Assembly: GCF_004362245.1 (NCBI RefSeq)
Contig: NZ_SNWM01000006.1
Location: 62,001-126,000, forward strand
Direction: 5' to 3'
DNA: 64,000 bases
Source of the DNA: Pedobacter duraquae
GTDB taxonomy: Bacteria > Bacteroidota > Bacteroidia > Sphingobacteriales > Sphingobacteriaceae
Notes under the pieces: generated by a model
What the model saw: only the letters and a program-made list of their open reading frames with translations
What the model was told of the DNA's origin: nothing
Databases searched by the model: none
In this document: piece by piece, positions 19,101 through 26,863 of the stretch
Numbering within the stretch: position 1 is the stretch's first letter
How the letters are laid out: each line of letters starts with the position of its first letter
Translations under genes and position numbers: made by a program

Positions 19101-20204
19101 CAGTATACTCGTTACCGTTGCGGGTTTTCCTTCTGCCAGCATTAAATTCTCTGTAGATAAAATGGAGAAGAACGGTTTTACGTGACCGATAAATGCGATG
19201 CCGCCGCTATATATCCCCATCCAAATATTGCCAAACTGATCGCGATCGATGCTCTGTATCGATGAAGTATTTCCCCTTTTGAGATAGAAACGTGTGATGT
19301 CAGAGATTTGCGGCATCGCTGCACCATAACTATAGTTTGTTTTAATAATAAATAATTGAGATGACTCTGCACCTATCCAAATCGCTCCGTTGATCTCTTT
19401 GATGGTGTAAACAAAAGGTTCCAGCCCATTTCTGCTTTTGCCGGCCAGGCTGATCTTTTGGATTTGTTTGCTTGTGGAGTTGTAAATTGCTAATCCTTTT
19501 CTAGTGCCTATCCAGATGTTGTTGAATTTATCGCAGAAAAGGGATTTGACTTCGTTATCTGGAAGCATATCCCCGCTGATTACTGTAACCGAACGGGTTT
19601 TGGGATCTAGAATAGAAATACCTTTATTAACATGGCCGATAAACAGCCTGCCTGCTTTATCTTCTGCTAAAGACCAGATGCTGTTTTCGGGTAAACCGTA
19701 AACATTTTTCCGGTTAAAAGGGGTGAAGGTTTTCTTTAACGGGTCGAATAGTTGTACGCCCTGATGATAAGTTGCGAGCCATAAGTTTCCATTGGCCGAT
19801 TTGATGATATCGGTGATGTCGTTAGTGGCGAGGGACTGTGGATCTTTATCACTGTGCAGGTAATAAGAAAACTTGTTGGTTTTTGTATCGTAAACATTTA
19901 ATCCATTTGCTCTGGTACCGATGTAAAGCTGGTTTTCATCGTAAAAGAGTGTGTTGATTTCATTGCTGTTTACAGAAGAGCCATCTGCCTTTTCTGATTT
20001 GTAAAAATGTTTAAATGAGTTACTAGCGAAACGGTTGAGGCCCATTTCAGTAGCAATCCATACGAAGCCATCGTGGTCGTGCACCACGTCAATTACTTGT
20101 TGGCTCGACAAGCCTTCCTGCAGGGAAAGATACTTCGCAAGGTTAGGCTGTGCGAACAGAGAGAAGGAGCATATACAGCAAGCAATAATCAGCCTCAACC
20201 TCAT
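16200..20204 (-). CDS. Hybrid two-component system sensor/regulator (HTCS)
   Basis: A 1334-residue membrane protein that senses glycan fragments in the periplasm and activates the locus. Order: signal peptide (1-18), two seven-bladed propellers of Reg_prop repeats (about 20-690, many 'IWIGTxxxGL' units), Y_Y_Y domain (about 695-780), membrane helix (about 785-812), HisKA with His836 in 'ITHELRTP', HATPase_c ('DNLLSNACKYT', 'GTGVGLALV'), receiver with Asp1124 in 'ILSDVMMPD', and an AraC-type DNA-binding domain in the last 110 residues ('VARKIR'-like helix and 'ALMVGVNSSIYFRQCFKEEFG'). All catalytic residues appear intact. It begins 38 bases after the GH97 stop codon, so it may be transcribed together with that enzyme. 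Confidence 0.95.
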   Translation of the reverse strand: MRLRLIIACCICSFSLFAQPNLAKYLSLQEGLSSQQVIDVVHDHDGFVWIATEMGLNRFASNSFKHFYKSEKADGSSVNSNEINTLFYDENQLYIGTRANGLNVYDTKTNKFSYYLHSDKDPQSLATNDITDIIKSANGNLWLATYHQGVQLFDPLKKTFTPFNRKNVYGLPENSIWSLAEDKAGRLFIGHVNKGISILDPKTRSVTVISGDMLPDNEVKSLFCDKFNNIWIGTRKGLAIYNSTSKQIQKISLAGKSRNGLEPFVYTIKEINGAIWIGAESSQLFIIKTNYSYGAAMPQISDITRFYLKRGNTSSIQSIDRDQFGNIWMGIYSGGIAFIGHVKPFFSILSTENLMLAEGKPATVTSILNDRNNSMWLGTVGDGILQITPDGKLVRKNMHNSGIADDFLLSGLQDSDNNKWFGLQNDGVSFYNTKTKVWKKISPMEKMSSVRAIAEDKEGNICFAAEEGLFIHNPRTGSFKKIVTNAPMLGDYAPRTLVEDNKGNMWIGTYGQGIYIFDNSGKLIQRISKGGGINSNTINQLFADRNNNIWIATNEGIGLHHANTALSKIENIIPPGGDAWLTINAIAEDNDGNIWCSTRSGILRYLPEQKRFLYYDQAFGLPLGGFTINSVGKDPAGKIFFGMPAGVCYFNPKDVPLTLPNSPIKISRFMVFNTGETHAQSEKYPGLAEEINLKHDENSFRVELAVMDYALHDLVEFSYQLHGRDEKWVFLGNEKNLDFRNIPHGSYELRIRTRQKNEAWSKDYTKLLIKISPPFYLSSLAIVLYVLVIISIIIMLVVFHIRKVYAEAELRVKKLQIEHDGKLHMERMNFYTNITHELRTPLTLILGPLEDLLHENKLAANHKEGVLIVQKNANRLFSLVNQLLEFRKVESQYKPLVLGEDFLGDLVQHIVQKYSEANTNSDLQITCKIDQEDIKTIFDAEIVQLILDNLLSNACKYTTSGKIEVCLHYEQDPLSTSALICVKDTGCGIAPEHLDKIFDRYYQVPRSVSHGTGVGLALVRELAIIHHGKISVKSEPGKGSEFCVRILTNAVVPASSEIGTGSDALTPKSNADSRPVLLLVEDETDLREYLTSILVVNYDVITAENGKKGFEMAKDYIPDIILSDVMMPDMDGFTMLEKINQQRETSHIPTIFLTARDAESDKERGYSLGVDSYLTKPISPKLLNKRIENLLLKRKLVYTELLGRLAIEEKGVTPKSTESDQNLWRESAFVQEFVNLVEECIQDEILDAASLAEKMNMSQSTLYRKLKGLTGKNINQLVRKIRIQKAAQLLRSGQYNVTEVALMVGVNSSIYFRQCFKEEFGQLPSEYQKRKSQT

Positions 20205-20242
20205 CTTCGTAGCTTCAAGAAATACTGACCGATATTCTGCAT

Positions 20243-22195
20243 CTACTTTCCTATCATTACTGCTCCACCGTTAGGCAGCAGTTTCAGTTTGACCTGTTTG
20301 GCTTTATTTACCTTAATTTGTTTCAATTGAGGTGAACGGTCAGCAGCGTCGTCGTAAACTGTGAGGTTGGTGCTACTTAAAAATGGAAGTGTTAGCGTGA
20401 GATTTTTTTCGGCACCCTCTGCATTAATTGCCGCTATGTACCATTTTTCACCATGGCGGCGGGCAATGACGCAGTATTTTCCAGGATATCCGTCGATAAA
20501 AATGGTGTTATCCCATGTGGTTGGTACATTTTTCATGAAATCGATTAAATGGCTGGGCAGATCGTTAAGGTTATTTGGAGTGATTCCGAAATTTTGTATC
20601 GGGCTTTGAAAAAGAACTGCGGTGGCAATCTGAAAAGTTTCGGTTGTTTTTCTGGTGGTGCCACCATCGTTTTTCTTATTGTGTCGTTTGTTTAGCAGTA
20701 CTGGCCCGAATTCCATTGCCCCTACAGCGTTGCGGATGAAGGGGTGTAGGCTTGCATTGAAGGCTTCCATGTCATTAGCGCGTTGAGCGAAGATGAGGTT
20801 TTCTGATGCCAGAACCGCTTCACTGCCCGCATAATTAGGGTACATGCGCTCCCAGCCGCGTGGAAGCGTGCAGCCGTGGAAAATTACTGTTAATCCAAAA
20901 ACATTGGCGTCGGATAAAATGTCTTCGTATAATTTCATGGTTTCCTGTTTATCGCCCCCGAAGAAATCCACCTTAATACCTTTTACGCCCATGCGCTGCA
21001 TCCAGGCCATTTCCTTCTTTCTTGCAGCCGCTGTGTTCATCCGGCTTTTAGGATCCTGGGGCGCATCATTCCACAATCCGTTAGAGTTATACCAAAGGCA
21101 GATTCCAACACCTTTAGTTGTTGCATACCGGATCAATTCTTCTATTTTGGTATAGCCAATATTTTTCTCCCAGCCACCGTCTATTAATGCGAACTCGTAA
21201 CCCATGGAAGCAGCCAGATCGATAAATGTCTTCTGATCATCATATTGAATACTGGCGTCCTGCCATAACAGCCAGCTCCAGGTGGAGCGGCCGAAAGTGT
21301 AGTGTTTTGATGCCTCATACTGCGGTTCAACGACATCGAAAGGGATCGTTGTTTCAGTGATGGGCTTCAGTGTTGTGCCTACAGTAATGGTGCGCCATGG
21401 CGTATTGCCGGGAAGTGGAATGGTTGGGTTTGCACTGCCCATACCATTATTTTCTCCAACCTCAGGGAACGCTATCTTGTAATTCCCGTCTTTTGAACCT
21501 TCGCTCAGTTTTGATGCGCAGTATAATGAGTTAACTCCTGTTTCGGAAAGTAGTACCCATCCTTTATCGCCAAGGTGGAAAAGTGCTGGAAAGGTATAGC
21601 CTATACCATATTTTGAAGGAATGCCCATTGCCTGATCAGGATTGTATTCTTCCTCATAACTGGGTTTGGTTTTCATCCATCCGATCATTGGCGTAGCCTG
21701 CGGGGTTAAAAAAGTAGTGGTTTGCTTAGGGAATTTATAGCCACTCAATTCCTCTTCAATTTGAAAATTCGCGGATTCCCCCGTTTGAGGTATTTGATAC
21801 CGGAAAGCAATATCGTTATTGCTTACGCGGAACACCACTTCAATTTTGTTCTTTTTTGTATTCTCAAATTTGCAGGTCAGTTCGTTTGCCTGGTATCTTA
21901 CCGTGCTGATCTTGATTTTGGGCTCTGTGTAACTTTGATCAATCTGGCGTAGCTTTGTATCGGTGAGCTTAAGACCGGATGATAAATCCATTTGTTTTCC
22001 TCTAAGGCCTAGCAGCGACCGTTCCAGCATTTCGTTGCCACCGAGAGTCACATTATAAAAAAGCTTTCCTTGTTCGACATTGATTTTTACTACGAGGTTC
22101 CGATCGGGACTTGTCACAGTTAGCTCCTGTGCAAAGGAAGTCGTGCAAAAGCTGGTAAATACCAGGACGGATAGGATAGTTTTTAGGTGTTTCAT
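20243..22195 (-). CDS. Glycoside hydrolase family 97, probable retaining alpha-galactosidase type
   Basis: A 650-residue exported enzyme, signal peptide to about residue 23 ('TSFAQ'). The layout is GH97 N-terminal beta-sandwich (about 25-285), TIM barrel (290-560) and C-terminal beta domain (570-648). Two mechanisms exist in GH97: inverting alpha-glucosidases such as SusB use a pair of Glu bases, while retaining alpha-galactosidases have an Asp nucleophile at the end of a barrel strand. Here Asp410 in 'GIKVDFFGGDKQ' fits the retaining class. It is the most upstream gene of the polysaccharide locus and would be first in a GH97-sensor transcript. Alpha-galactosidase is inference from the Asp; alpha-glucosidase or L-arabinopyranosidase activity remains possible. 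Confidence 0.88.
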   Translation of the reverse strand: MKHLKTILSVLVFTSFCTTSFAQELTVTSPDRNLVVKINVEQGKLFYNVTLGGNEMLERSLLGLRGKQMDLSSGLKLTDTKLRQIDQSYTEPKIKISTVRYQANELTCKFENTKKNKIEVVFRVSNNDIAFRYQIPQTGESANFQIEEELSGYKFPKQTTTFLTPQATPMIGWMKTKPSYEEEYNPDQAMGIPSKYGIGYTFPALFHLGDKGWVLLSETGVNSLYCASKLSEGSKDGNYKIAFPEVGENNGMGSANPTIPLPGNTPWRTITVGTTLKPITETTIPFDVVEPQYEASKHYTFGRSTWSWLLWQDASIQYDDQKTFIDLAASMGYEFALIDGGWEKNIGYTKIEELIRYATTKGVGICLWYNSNGLWNDAPQDPKSRMNTAAARKKEMAWMQRMGVKGIKVDFFGGDKQETMKLYEDILSDANVFGLTVIFHGCTLPRGWERMYPNYAGSEAVLASENLIFAQRANDMEAFNASLHPFIRNAVGAMEFGPVLLNKRHNKKNDGGTTRKTTETFQIATAVLFQSPIQNFGITPNNLNDLPSHLIDFMKNVPTTWDNTIFIDGYPGKYCVIARRHGEKWYIAAINAEGAEKNLTLTLPFLSSTNLTVYDDAADRSPQLKQIKVNKAKQVKLKLLPNGGAVMIGK

Positions 22196-22376
22196 ACTTG
22201 GTTTGTCGTTGGGATGATTTCAAAAGTTATTCATCAGGTTGACGCAGTTGGAAATGACCTGCTTATCAAATGATTTCTATACTTTTATGTGAATATTTGG
22301 TTACGGTGTTCAATCAGTTTTGAATCACAAATATTAGCATTTTTTTTAAATGTTATTATGACGTTTAAAAAAAAGG

Positions 22377-22702
22377 TTGGCAGTTGTGGCTATTTGGGTT
22401 TCGCGTGGGAGCGTCTCCAAGTCAATTACCTCAGTGGCTCTCGGTAAATTGATAGATGAAGGAAAAATTAATATCACTGAGAACTTTCAACAACAGTTGC
22501 CGGAATTTAGAGAAAAGAAGTCTCCTATTAATTTAACAGCTGGTGGGCCATTTGATTGGAATTCGACACTATAGGGGGTACGATTCTAGTGATTTTATAC
22601 ATAAAGAGCATTATGACGATGTAACATCAAGCTTGACTACACCAACTGATCTGGCGCTGATGGCATCGGCGTTGCTATCTGGCTGTTTTACTGTGGTAAA
22701 TT
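22377..22702 (+). pseudogene. Decayed serine hydrolase (beta-lactamase/LACTB-like), N-terminal remnant
   Basis: The frame from 22377 reads 'GSVSKSITSVALGKLIDEGKI', which contains the Ser-Xaa-Xaa-Lys active-site motif of serine beta-lactamase-fold hydrolases. After a frame change near 22545-22560, the frame beginning at 22561 reads 'IRHYRGYDSSDFIHKEHYDD' and then 'TTPTDLALMASALLSG'. Both are recognisable LACTB-family segments in the right order. The N-terminus before the SxxK motif is missing, the 'HTSG' region is garbled, and the frame stops at about 22702. The remainder seems to lie at 24030-24239. The gap 22196-22376 upstream shows only AT-rich sequence. Confidence 0.7.
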
Positions 22703-23419
22703 AATCATATGCTTGTCCCAAAGCGTCTGTGCAAAATCCAAAAATACCTTTGGACCGTTAGATAAAGCATCATCAATCTTATATTCTCCACCCATATACA
22801 TTTTGTTTCCGTTGTCGTCAATTCCATGCATCACTTTACTTTCTCCTCTTACTGCAAATTTTTGTTGCCCTTCATACATTATAATTTTCATGTCGGAAGG
22901 GCTCAAATCTGATTGGCATACCGTTCTATACATGAGCCATATTTCTGCAGTTCCATTATGGTTGAGGTCTGTGATAGTAAAGGCTTTGTCGATAAATGAG
23001 GCGTCAACATCAAAGGGGCAATCACTGATGTAGTCATAAACCTTCCATGTTTGTTTATAACTACCATCAGATTTTATAAAATGATAAGCAAACAGTTCGG
23101 CATCTTCGCCGTCGCTTTCGTGTTTAAATTTCTTACTCTGGTAAATGCCAGTTTCTGTTGTTAGGACAATGTTTTCGCCCAATTGATCTGTCCATTGAAC
23201 AGCAGTTTTGATCTTCCCTTCATATTTAATTTCTGGAGGAATCTGATCAATACTTATATTAACTGGTGTACTGATTTTCCCATCTTTAGTTGAAGCTGTG
23301 TTATTTGCCAACATGTTTTTAGACTCATTATTTTGTTTCTTTGAATCGCTGGTACACGACTGGAAGATAGAAATTAACGCTAGACAAATGATTGTAGTCT
23401 TTATAATGTTTCTTTTCAT
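22688..23419 (-). CDS. Exported lipoprotein, function unknown
   Basis: A 243-residue lipoprotein: the signal is 'LALISIFQSC' and Cys is the lipidation site. A low-complexity linker rich in Asn, Ser and Lys (about 23-50) leads into a domain with 'FTITDLNHNGTAEIWLMYRTVC' and 'DMKIIMYEGQQKFAVRG'. This looks like the conserved core of a widespread Bacteroidota family that databases label only loosely (sometimes as surface-polysaccharide associated). I assign no function. Its 3' end overlaps the stop of the decayed serine-hydrolase fragment by about 15 bases, and with the next gene it occupies the space where the middle of that hydrolase should be. Confidence 0.75.
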   Translation of the reverse strand: MKRNIIKTTIICLALISIFQSCTSDSKKQNNESKNMLANNTASTKDGKISTPVNISIDQIPPEIKYEGKIKTAVQWTDQLGENIVLTTETGIYQSKKFKHESDGEDAELFAYHFIKSDGSYKQTWKVYDYISDCPFDVDASFIDKAFTITDLNHNGTAEIWLMYRTVCQSDLSPSDMKIIMYEGQQKFAVRGESKVMHGIDDNGNKMYMGGEYKIDDALSNGPKVFLDFAQTLWDKHMINLPQ

Positions 23420-23530
23420 CTCGAGTTTTAATATAAGTTAGTTCAGCATATTGCAACAATTAAGGTAGCGTAAACTGAACATTATGAGGAAGCTATTGTT
23501 TGTATATTTTAAATAGAATAACAAAAAACT

Positions 23531-24028
23531 ATGGCTCTTCGATTTTTGATCTTTCCGCTTTTTTTACTAATGTCGAACGTTTACGGTCAAAATGACTATG
23601 AGGTTATGGAGAGTTCCTCATTAAAGATTAATGGATCCGGCTTTAACTTAAAAAAAGAATTAATCTTGAAGAGCTTTGGTAAACCAACACGGATTTTTGA
23701 ACCTAAATATGAATGCGGGTTTCTTTCTGAAGATGAGCAAGGAAACAAGTATTTTTCGCTTGACTATGGGAATCTGAAATTTACCGGCAATAAAAAAGAA
23801 GGATACCAATTAGAGGAAATCCATTTTGGACCTGCACTACGCTGTAAAATTACATTTGGTAAAAAGCTGATCTCTCATACAACAACCAGGAAAGAATTTG
23901 AGTCTATAACGGGAGTTAAAATAAGCGGTTCCGGAAAAACCATTTATAATAAAGGGGCTGACGATGCCTACATATTTACTTTTGTTAATGACCGACTTGC
24001 TAAAATAGAATATTGGTCGCCTTGTTAA
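23531..24028 (+). CDS. Small exported protein, function unknown
   Basis: A 165-residue protein with a signal peptide of about 19 residues ('SNVYGQ'). The mature part is beta-rich, with 'YECGFLSEDEQGNKYFSLDYG' and a C-terminal 'LAKIEYWSPC'. Three Cys residues remain in the mature chain, and the pairing 'ECGF' with the terminal 'PC' could form a disulfide in the periplasm. I do not recognise the family. It is divergent from the lipoprotein gene upstream (112 bases between starts) and ends one base before the C-terminal serine-hydrolase remnant. Confidence 0.7.
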   Translation: MALRFLIFPLFLLMSNVYGQNDYEVMESSSLKINGSGFNLKKELILKSFGKPTRIFEPKYECGFLSEDEQGNKYFSLDYGNLKFTGNKKEGYQLEEIHFGPALRCKITFGKKLISHTTTRKEFESITGVKISGSGKTIYNKGADDAYIFTFVNDRLAKIEYWSPC

Positions 24029-24029
24029 G

Positions 24030-24239
24030 GTAAATCAAATTCATCATGTTCGGAGCATTCCTTCTGCGAAATTAACCTACGAAATGTCTGGCGGTTCCAG
24101 TAGAGCTGGTAAATTAAATATGTTATTCGCAAGTCATCAACAAGATAAGTTAGCTTTGGCATTAAGCATTAAATGGGAAAATCGTTGTAGACCATTCGAG
24201 CTAGCTTCTGACTTTACTTCAGAAATTCTGCTATTTTAG
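24030..24239 (+). pseudogene. Probable C-terminal remnant of the same serine hydrolase
   Basis: An open stretch of 69 codons without a plausible start codon, ending in TAG at 24237-24239. It reads 'MSGGSSRAGKLNMLFASHQQ', then 'DKLALALSIKWEN' and 'ELASDFTSEIL'. This follows the C-terminal pattern of serine beta-lactamase-like proteins, in which an HSGG-type turn is followed by an 'xVVALLTNxE' strand and a final helix. With the 22377-22702 fragment it would bracket the two small exported-protein genes. The identification is by eye and less certain than for the first fragment. Confidence 0.45.
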
Positions 24240-24241
24240 CA

Positions 24242-24727
24242 TTGAAAACAAATGGGCACACATTGAGATTTATTGCACGCAATCAGACGGTACTATTGTA
24301 TGGCGCTTCGCTAGCTGTTCTATTATTGATCATGAAATGGCTGGAGTGGCATGTGCTTGTCATTGAACATTCTTTTGAAGTATATGCGGGAGCTATCGCG
24401 CTATTATTTACTGCGCTGGGCATTTGGCTGGCTAATAAACTGACCCGGGCCAAGAGCACTACCATCATTGTAGAAAAGCAGGTGCTTGTTAAAACTAAAG
24501 ATTTTGTACTGAATGAGGCGGAGGTTGTTCGCCTCGGACTAACCAAACGTGAGATGGAAGTATTGCAAGCTATGGCCGATGGCTTAAGTAATCAGGAAAT
24601 TGCCGAACGCTTATTTTTGTCGTTAAATACGATTAAGACCCACTCGTCAAAAGTGTTTGAAAAGCTTGAAGTGCAGCGTCGTACCCATGCTGTTGACAAG
24701 GCCAGGAAGTTGAATATCATTCCATAA
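24242..24727 (+). CDS. Membrane-anchored LuxR-type transcriptional regulator
   Basis: A 161-residue protein with two membrane helices (about 16-34 and 45-66), a short linker, and a C-terminal LuxR/GerE helix-turn-helix ('LTKREMEVLQAMADGLSNQEIAERL', 'LNTIKTHSSKVFEKL') at about 98-158. No ATG lies near the beginning; TTG at 24242 is the best start, since the next Met falls inside the first helix. The protein has no receiver or ligand domain, so activity may depend on membrane events or partners. It lies 114 bases upstream of a DUF4199 membrane protein gene on the same strand, an arrangement I have seen repeatedly in Bacteroidota. The first codons directly follow the serine-hydrolase remnant. 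Confidence 0.8.
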   Translation: MKTNGHTLRFIARNQTVLLYGASLAVLLLIMKWLEWHVLVIEHSFEVYAGAIALLFTALGIWLANKLTRAKSTTIIVEKQVLVKTKDFVLNEAEVVRLGLTKREMEVLQAMADGLSNQEIAERLFLSLNTIKTHSSKVFEKLEVQRRTHAVDKARKLNIIP

Positions 24728-24841
24728 AATTTTCACCCTTTTTGGTAAAAGAGACTATTTTTGTTAAAATCATACTAAAGTATGAGGCTGAAGATGAGGT
24801 GAAAGGCCATTTTTGTTGTCTAAACTTTAATTAAAATCGAC

Positions 24842-25369
24842 ATGAAAAAAAATGTATTTGTTTACGGGCTTATCTCGGGTATCTGTGTAACTACCCTTAT
24901 GGCCTGCTCCATTGCCTATTGCTATAGCAAGGGCTCATTTGACGGCAGCATGCTGGTTGGCTACATCGCCATGATCCTCTCTTTTTCAGTCATATTTGTA
25001 GGTGTAAAAAACTACAGAGATCAGGTTGGTGGTGGTATAATCAGTTTTGGTAAAGCATTGCGGATGTCGTTGTTGATGGCACTAATTTCGTCAACACTGT
25101 ATGTAGTAGGATGGATGATTGTATATTACACTATCTTTCCTGATTTTATTGAAAAACTTGCTGCCTATCAATTAAGTCCCGCAAAAACAAGCCAGATGAG
25201 TGCAGCGCAGGTAACAGCTATTCGCGACCAGATGGATATGTTTAGAGATTGGTATAGCACACCACTGGGCGTGGCAGGTGCAACCTATATGGAGATACTG
25301 CCGGTAGGTATCCTGGTAGCGCTGGTAACTGCTTTGGTATTAAAGCGTAAGGACAGAAGAATTCTTTAG
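24842..25369 (+). CDS. DUF4199 family membrane protein
   Basis: A 175-residue integral membrane protein with about four helices (7-29, 38-56, 73-98 and 142-168). Between the third and fourth is a polar periplasmic or cytoplasmic loop containing 'AAQVTAIRDQMDMFRDWYSTP'. The 'VGVKNYRDQ..GG.I.FGKAL' segment after helix two is the family signature. Function is unknown. It is likely controlled by the membrane-anchored LuxR-type protein encoded just upstream. It converges on the DNA glycosylase gene with a 5-base gap. Confidence 0.8.
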   Translation: MKKNVFVYGLISGICVTTLMACSIAYCYSKGSFDGSMLVGYIAMILSFSVIFVGVKNYRDQVGGGIISFGKALRMSLLMALISSTLYVVGWMIVYYTIFPDFIEKLAAYQLSPAKTSQMSAAQVTAIRDQMDMFRDWYSTPLGVAGATYMEILPVGILVALVTALVLKRKDRRIL

Positions 25370-25374
25370 TTCTT

Positions 25375-26145
25375 TTAGCTGTATAATTCCTGCTCATCAG
25401 TGTAGTACGTTTTTCTGGCGCCTTTTTTCTCCACCTGAATTTCTGCTCCTGTTGGGCTTTTCTCCAGCTTAGGACTATGAATCTTGAGAAAATCCTTGAT
25501 CTCTCCATGTAATTCGTGCGGGAGCTCTTTAGCAATGTCTTTTGCCTCTTGCTTTAACAGCTCCTTGATGATTTTTAAAAGCTTTTTTACTTGCATTTCT
25601 GGAATCGCTTTAGCTATTGAAAAAGGAGAGATTCTGGCTGCCCATAAGATCTCATCGGCGTAAGTATTACCAATGCCGCGGATATGTTTTTGATCCATCA
25701 GCAGTACTTTGATTTGTACTTTCTTTTTTGCCAGTAGTTCTGCAAAATAGGTGCCGGTTAGGCCCAATGCATCAGGTGCCTCCGCTATTTCTGGGTTAAG
25801 CGTTGGCGTTGCTTGTTTCTGGAAATCGGTTAAAGCAAAGCCATCGCCACCTTTGAAATGGAAGCTGACGATCTTAAACTTAACTTCTTCGCCGTCCAAC
25901 GGTCTGATTTCTCCGTGGAGCATCAGATGAAGGCCCACTACAGCTTTGTTTTTGAAATGAAGCTGCAGCGTTTTCCCGTCTCTGGTTACCTGCTCCAGGC
26001 CATGACCTTCCACGGCCTGTTTAAGCTCATCAACAGTTACGTTCAGTTTTTTTGCGACAGTCACGTCCACTGTTTCTACAATTTTATTTTTAAAGCGTTT
26101 TTGCAGGTTTGCTGCAAAGACTTCCAGATCTGGTAATTCGGGCAT
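25375..26145 (-). CDS. Formamidopyrimidine-DNA glycosylase family protein lacking the zinc finger
   Basis: A 256-residue protein starting Met-Pro-Glu-Leu-Pro. Pro2 and Glu3 are the catalytic pair of the Fpg/Nei fold: Pro2 forms the Schiff base with the damaged site. The N-terminal beta-sandwich spans about 2-125 and a helix-two-turn-helix about 130-225 with 'HIRGIGNTYADEILWAARISP'. The usual C-terminal zinc finger has four cysteines. Here the corresponding 'GAEIQVEKKGARKTYYTDEQELY' keeps the hairpin and its Arg but has no Cys, so this is a 'zincless' finger as in human NEIL1. Oxidised bases are the presumed substrates, and specificity may differ from MutM. It is 7 bases from the YdeI-like gene upstream and probably co-transcribed with it. 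Confidence 0.88.
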   Translation of the reverse strand: MPELPDLEVFAANLQKRFKNKIVETVDVTVAKKLNVTVDELKQAVEGHGLEQVTRDGKTLQLHFKNKAVVGLHLMLHGEIRPLDGEEVKFKIVSFHFKGGDGFALTDFQKQATPTLNPEIAEAPDALGLTGTYFAELLAKKKVQIKVLLMDQKHIRGIGNTYADEILWAARISPFSIAKAIPEMQVKKLLKIIKELLKQEAKDIAKELPHELHGEIKDFLKIHSPKLEKSPTGAEIQVEKKGARKTYYTDEQELYS

Positions 26146-26152
26146 AATATCT

Positions 26153-26734
26153 TTATCTAAATTGTATTGGTTTTAGTCCTTCTGCTGCCAGGGCAGCTAT
26201 GTCAGTGATCCTTTTGTGTCTGGTCTCGGGTCGTTTGGCAAGTGCTACCCATTGCAGTAACATTTTTTTTGACGACTTACTTAGGCTCATGAAAAAGTCT
26301 TCCGCACCTGCTTTTGTTTTTAATTCTTCAGCTAAATCATCCGGGACAGTTAGTTCTTCGACTGTGTCTAACAACGCCCATGATCCGTTTTCTTTTGCTG
26401 CAACAATGGCACGCAGCCCAGCTTCGGCCATTAACCCCTCTGCCGTTAATCTAGCCACTTTACCTTTATTGATTTTTGACCAGGTGCCGTTGGGTTTTCT
26501 TTTGCTGAAAAACTGATGGGAGGAACCGTCACCTAAAGAGATCTTTTTACTGTCTATCCAGCCAAAACACAGGGCTACATCTACAGCATCGCTCCAGCTT
26601 AATGTGGGCTTTCCGGAATGTTTTTTATGGAAAACCACCCACACTGCGTTTTTAGCTTGGTGATGCTTTTGTAACCACGCACGCCATGCTGCCTGATCTT
26701 CAGGATAGAAAACGTCGATTTCGCTTGCTGTCAT
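26153..26734 (-). CDS. YdeI/OmpD-associated family protein
   Basis: A 193-residue cytoplasmic protein matching the YdeI/OmpD-associated ('bacteriocin-protection') family: 'WRAWLQKHHQAKNAVWVVFHKKHSGK', 'DAVDVALCFGWIDSKK', 'QFFSKRKPNGTWSKINKGKV' and the C-terminal 'AKRPETRHKRI'. Biochemical function is not established. It precedes the zincless DNA glycosylase gene with a 7-base gap, which suggests one transcript. Confidence 0.85.
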   Translation of the reverse strand: MTASEIDVFYPEDQAAWRAWLQKHHQAKNAVWVVFHKKHSGKPTLSWSDAVDVALCFGWIDSKKISLGDGSSHQFFSKRKPNGTWSKINKGKVARLTAEGLMAEAGLRAIVAAKENGSWALLDTVEELTVPDDLAEELKTKAGAEDFFMSLSKSSKKMLLQWVALAKRPETRHKRITDIAALAAEGLKPIQFR

Positions 26735-26863
26735 AACCCAAATGTAAAAAGTTGTACTGACAGCCCTATGTCAGTTTGAAAAAGAATTTTCTCGGGTACA
26801 CGTAAGCATTGCCTTTTTAGCTGTAATTAGATATATTTGGTTTATACCAAAAGCCAGAACCAC

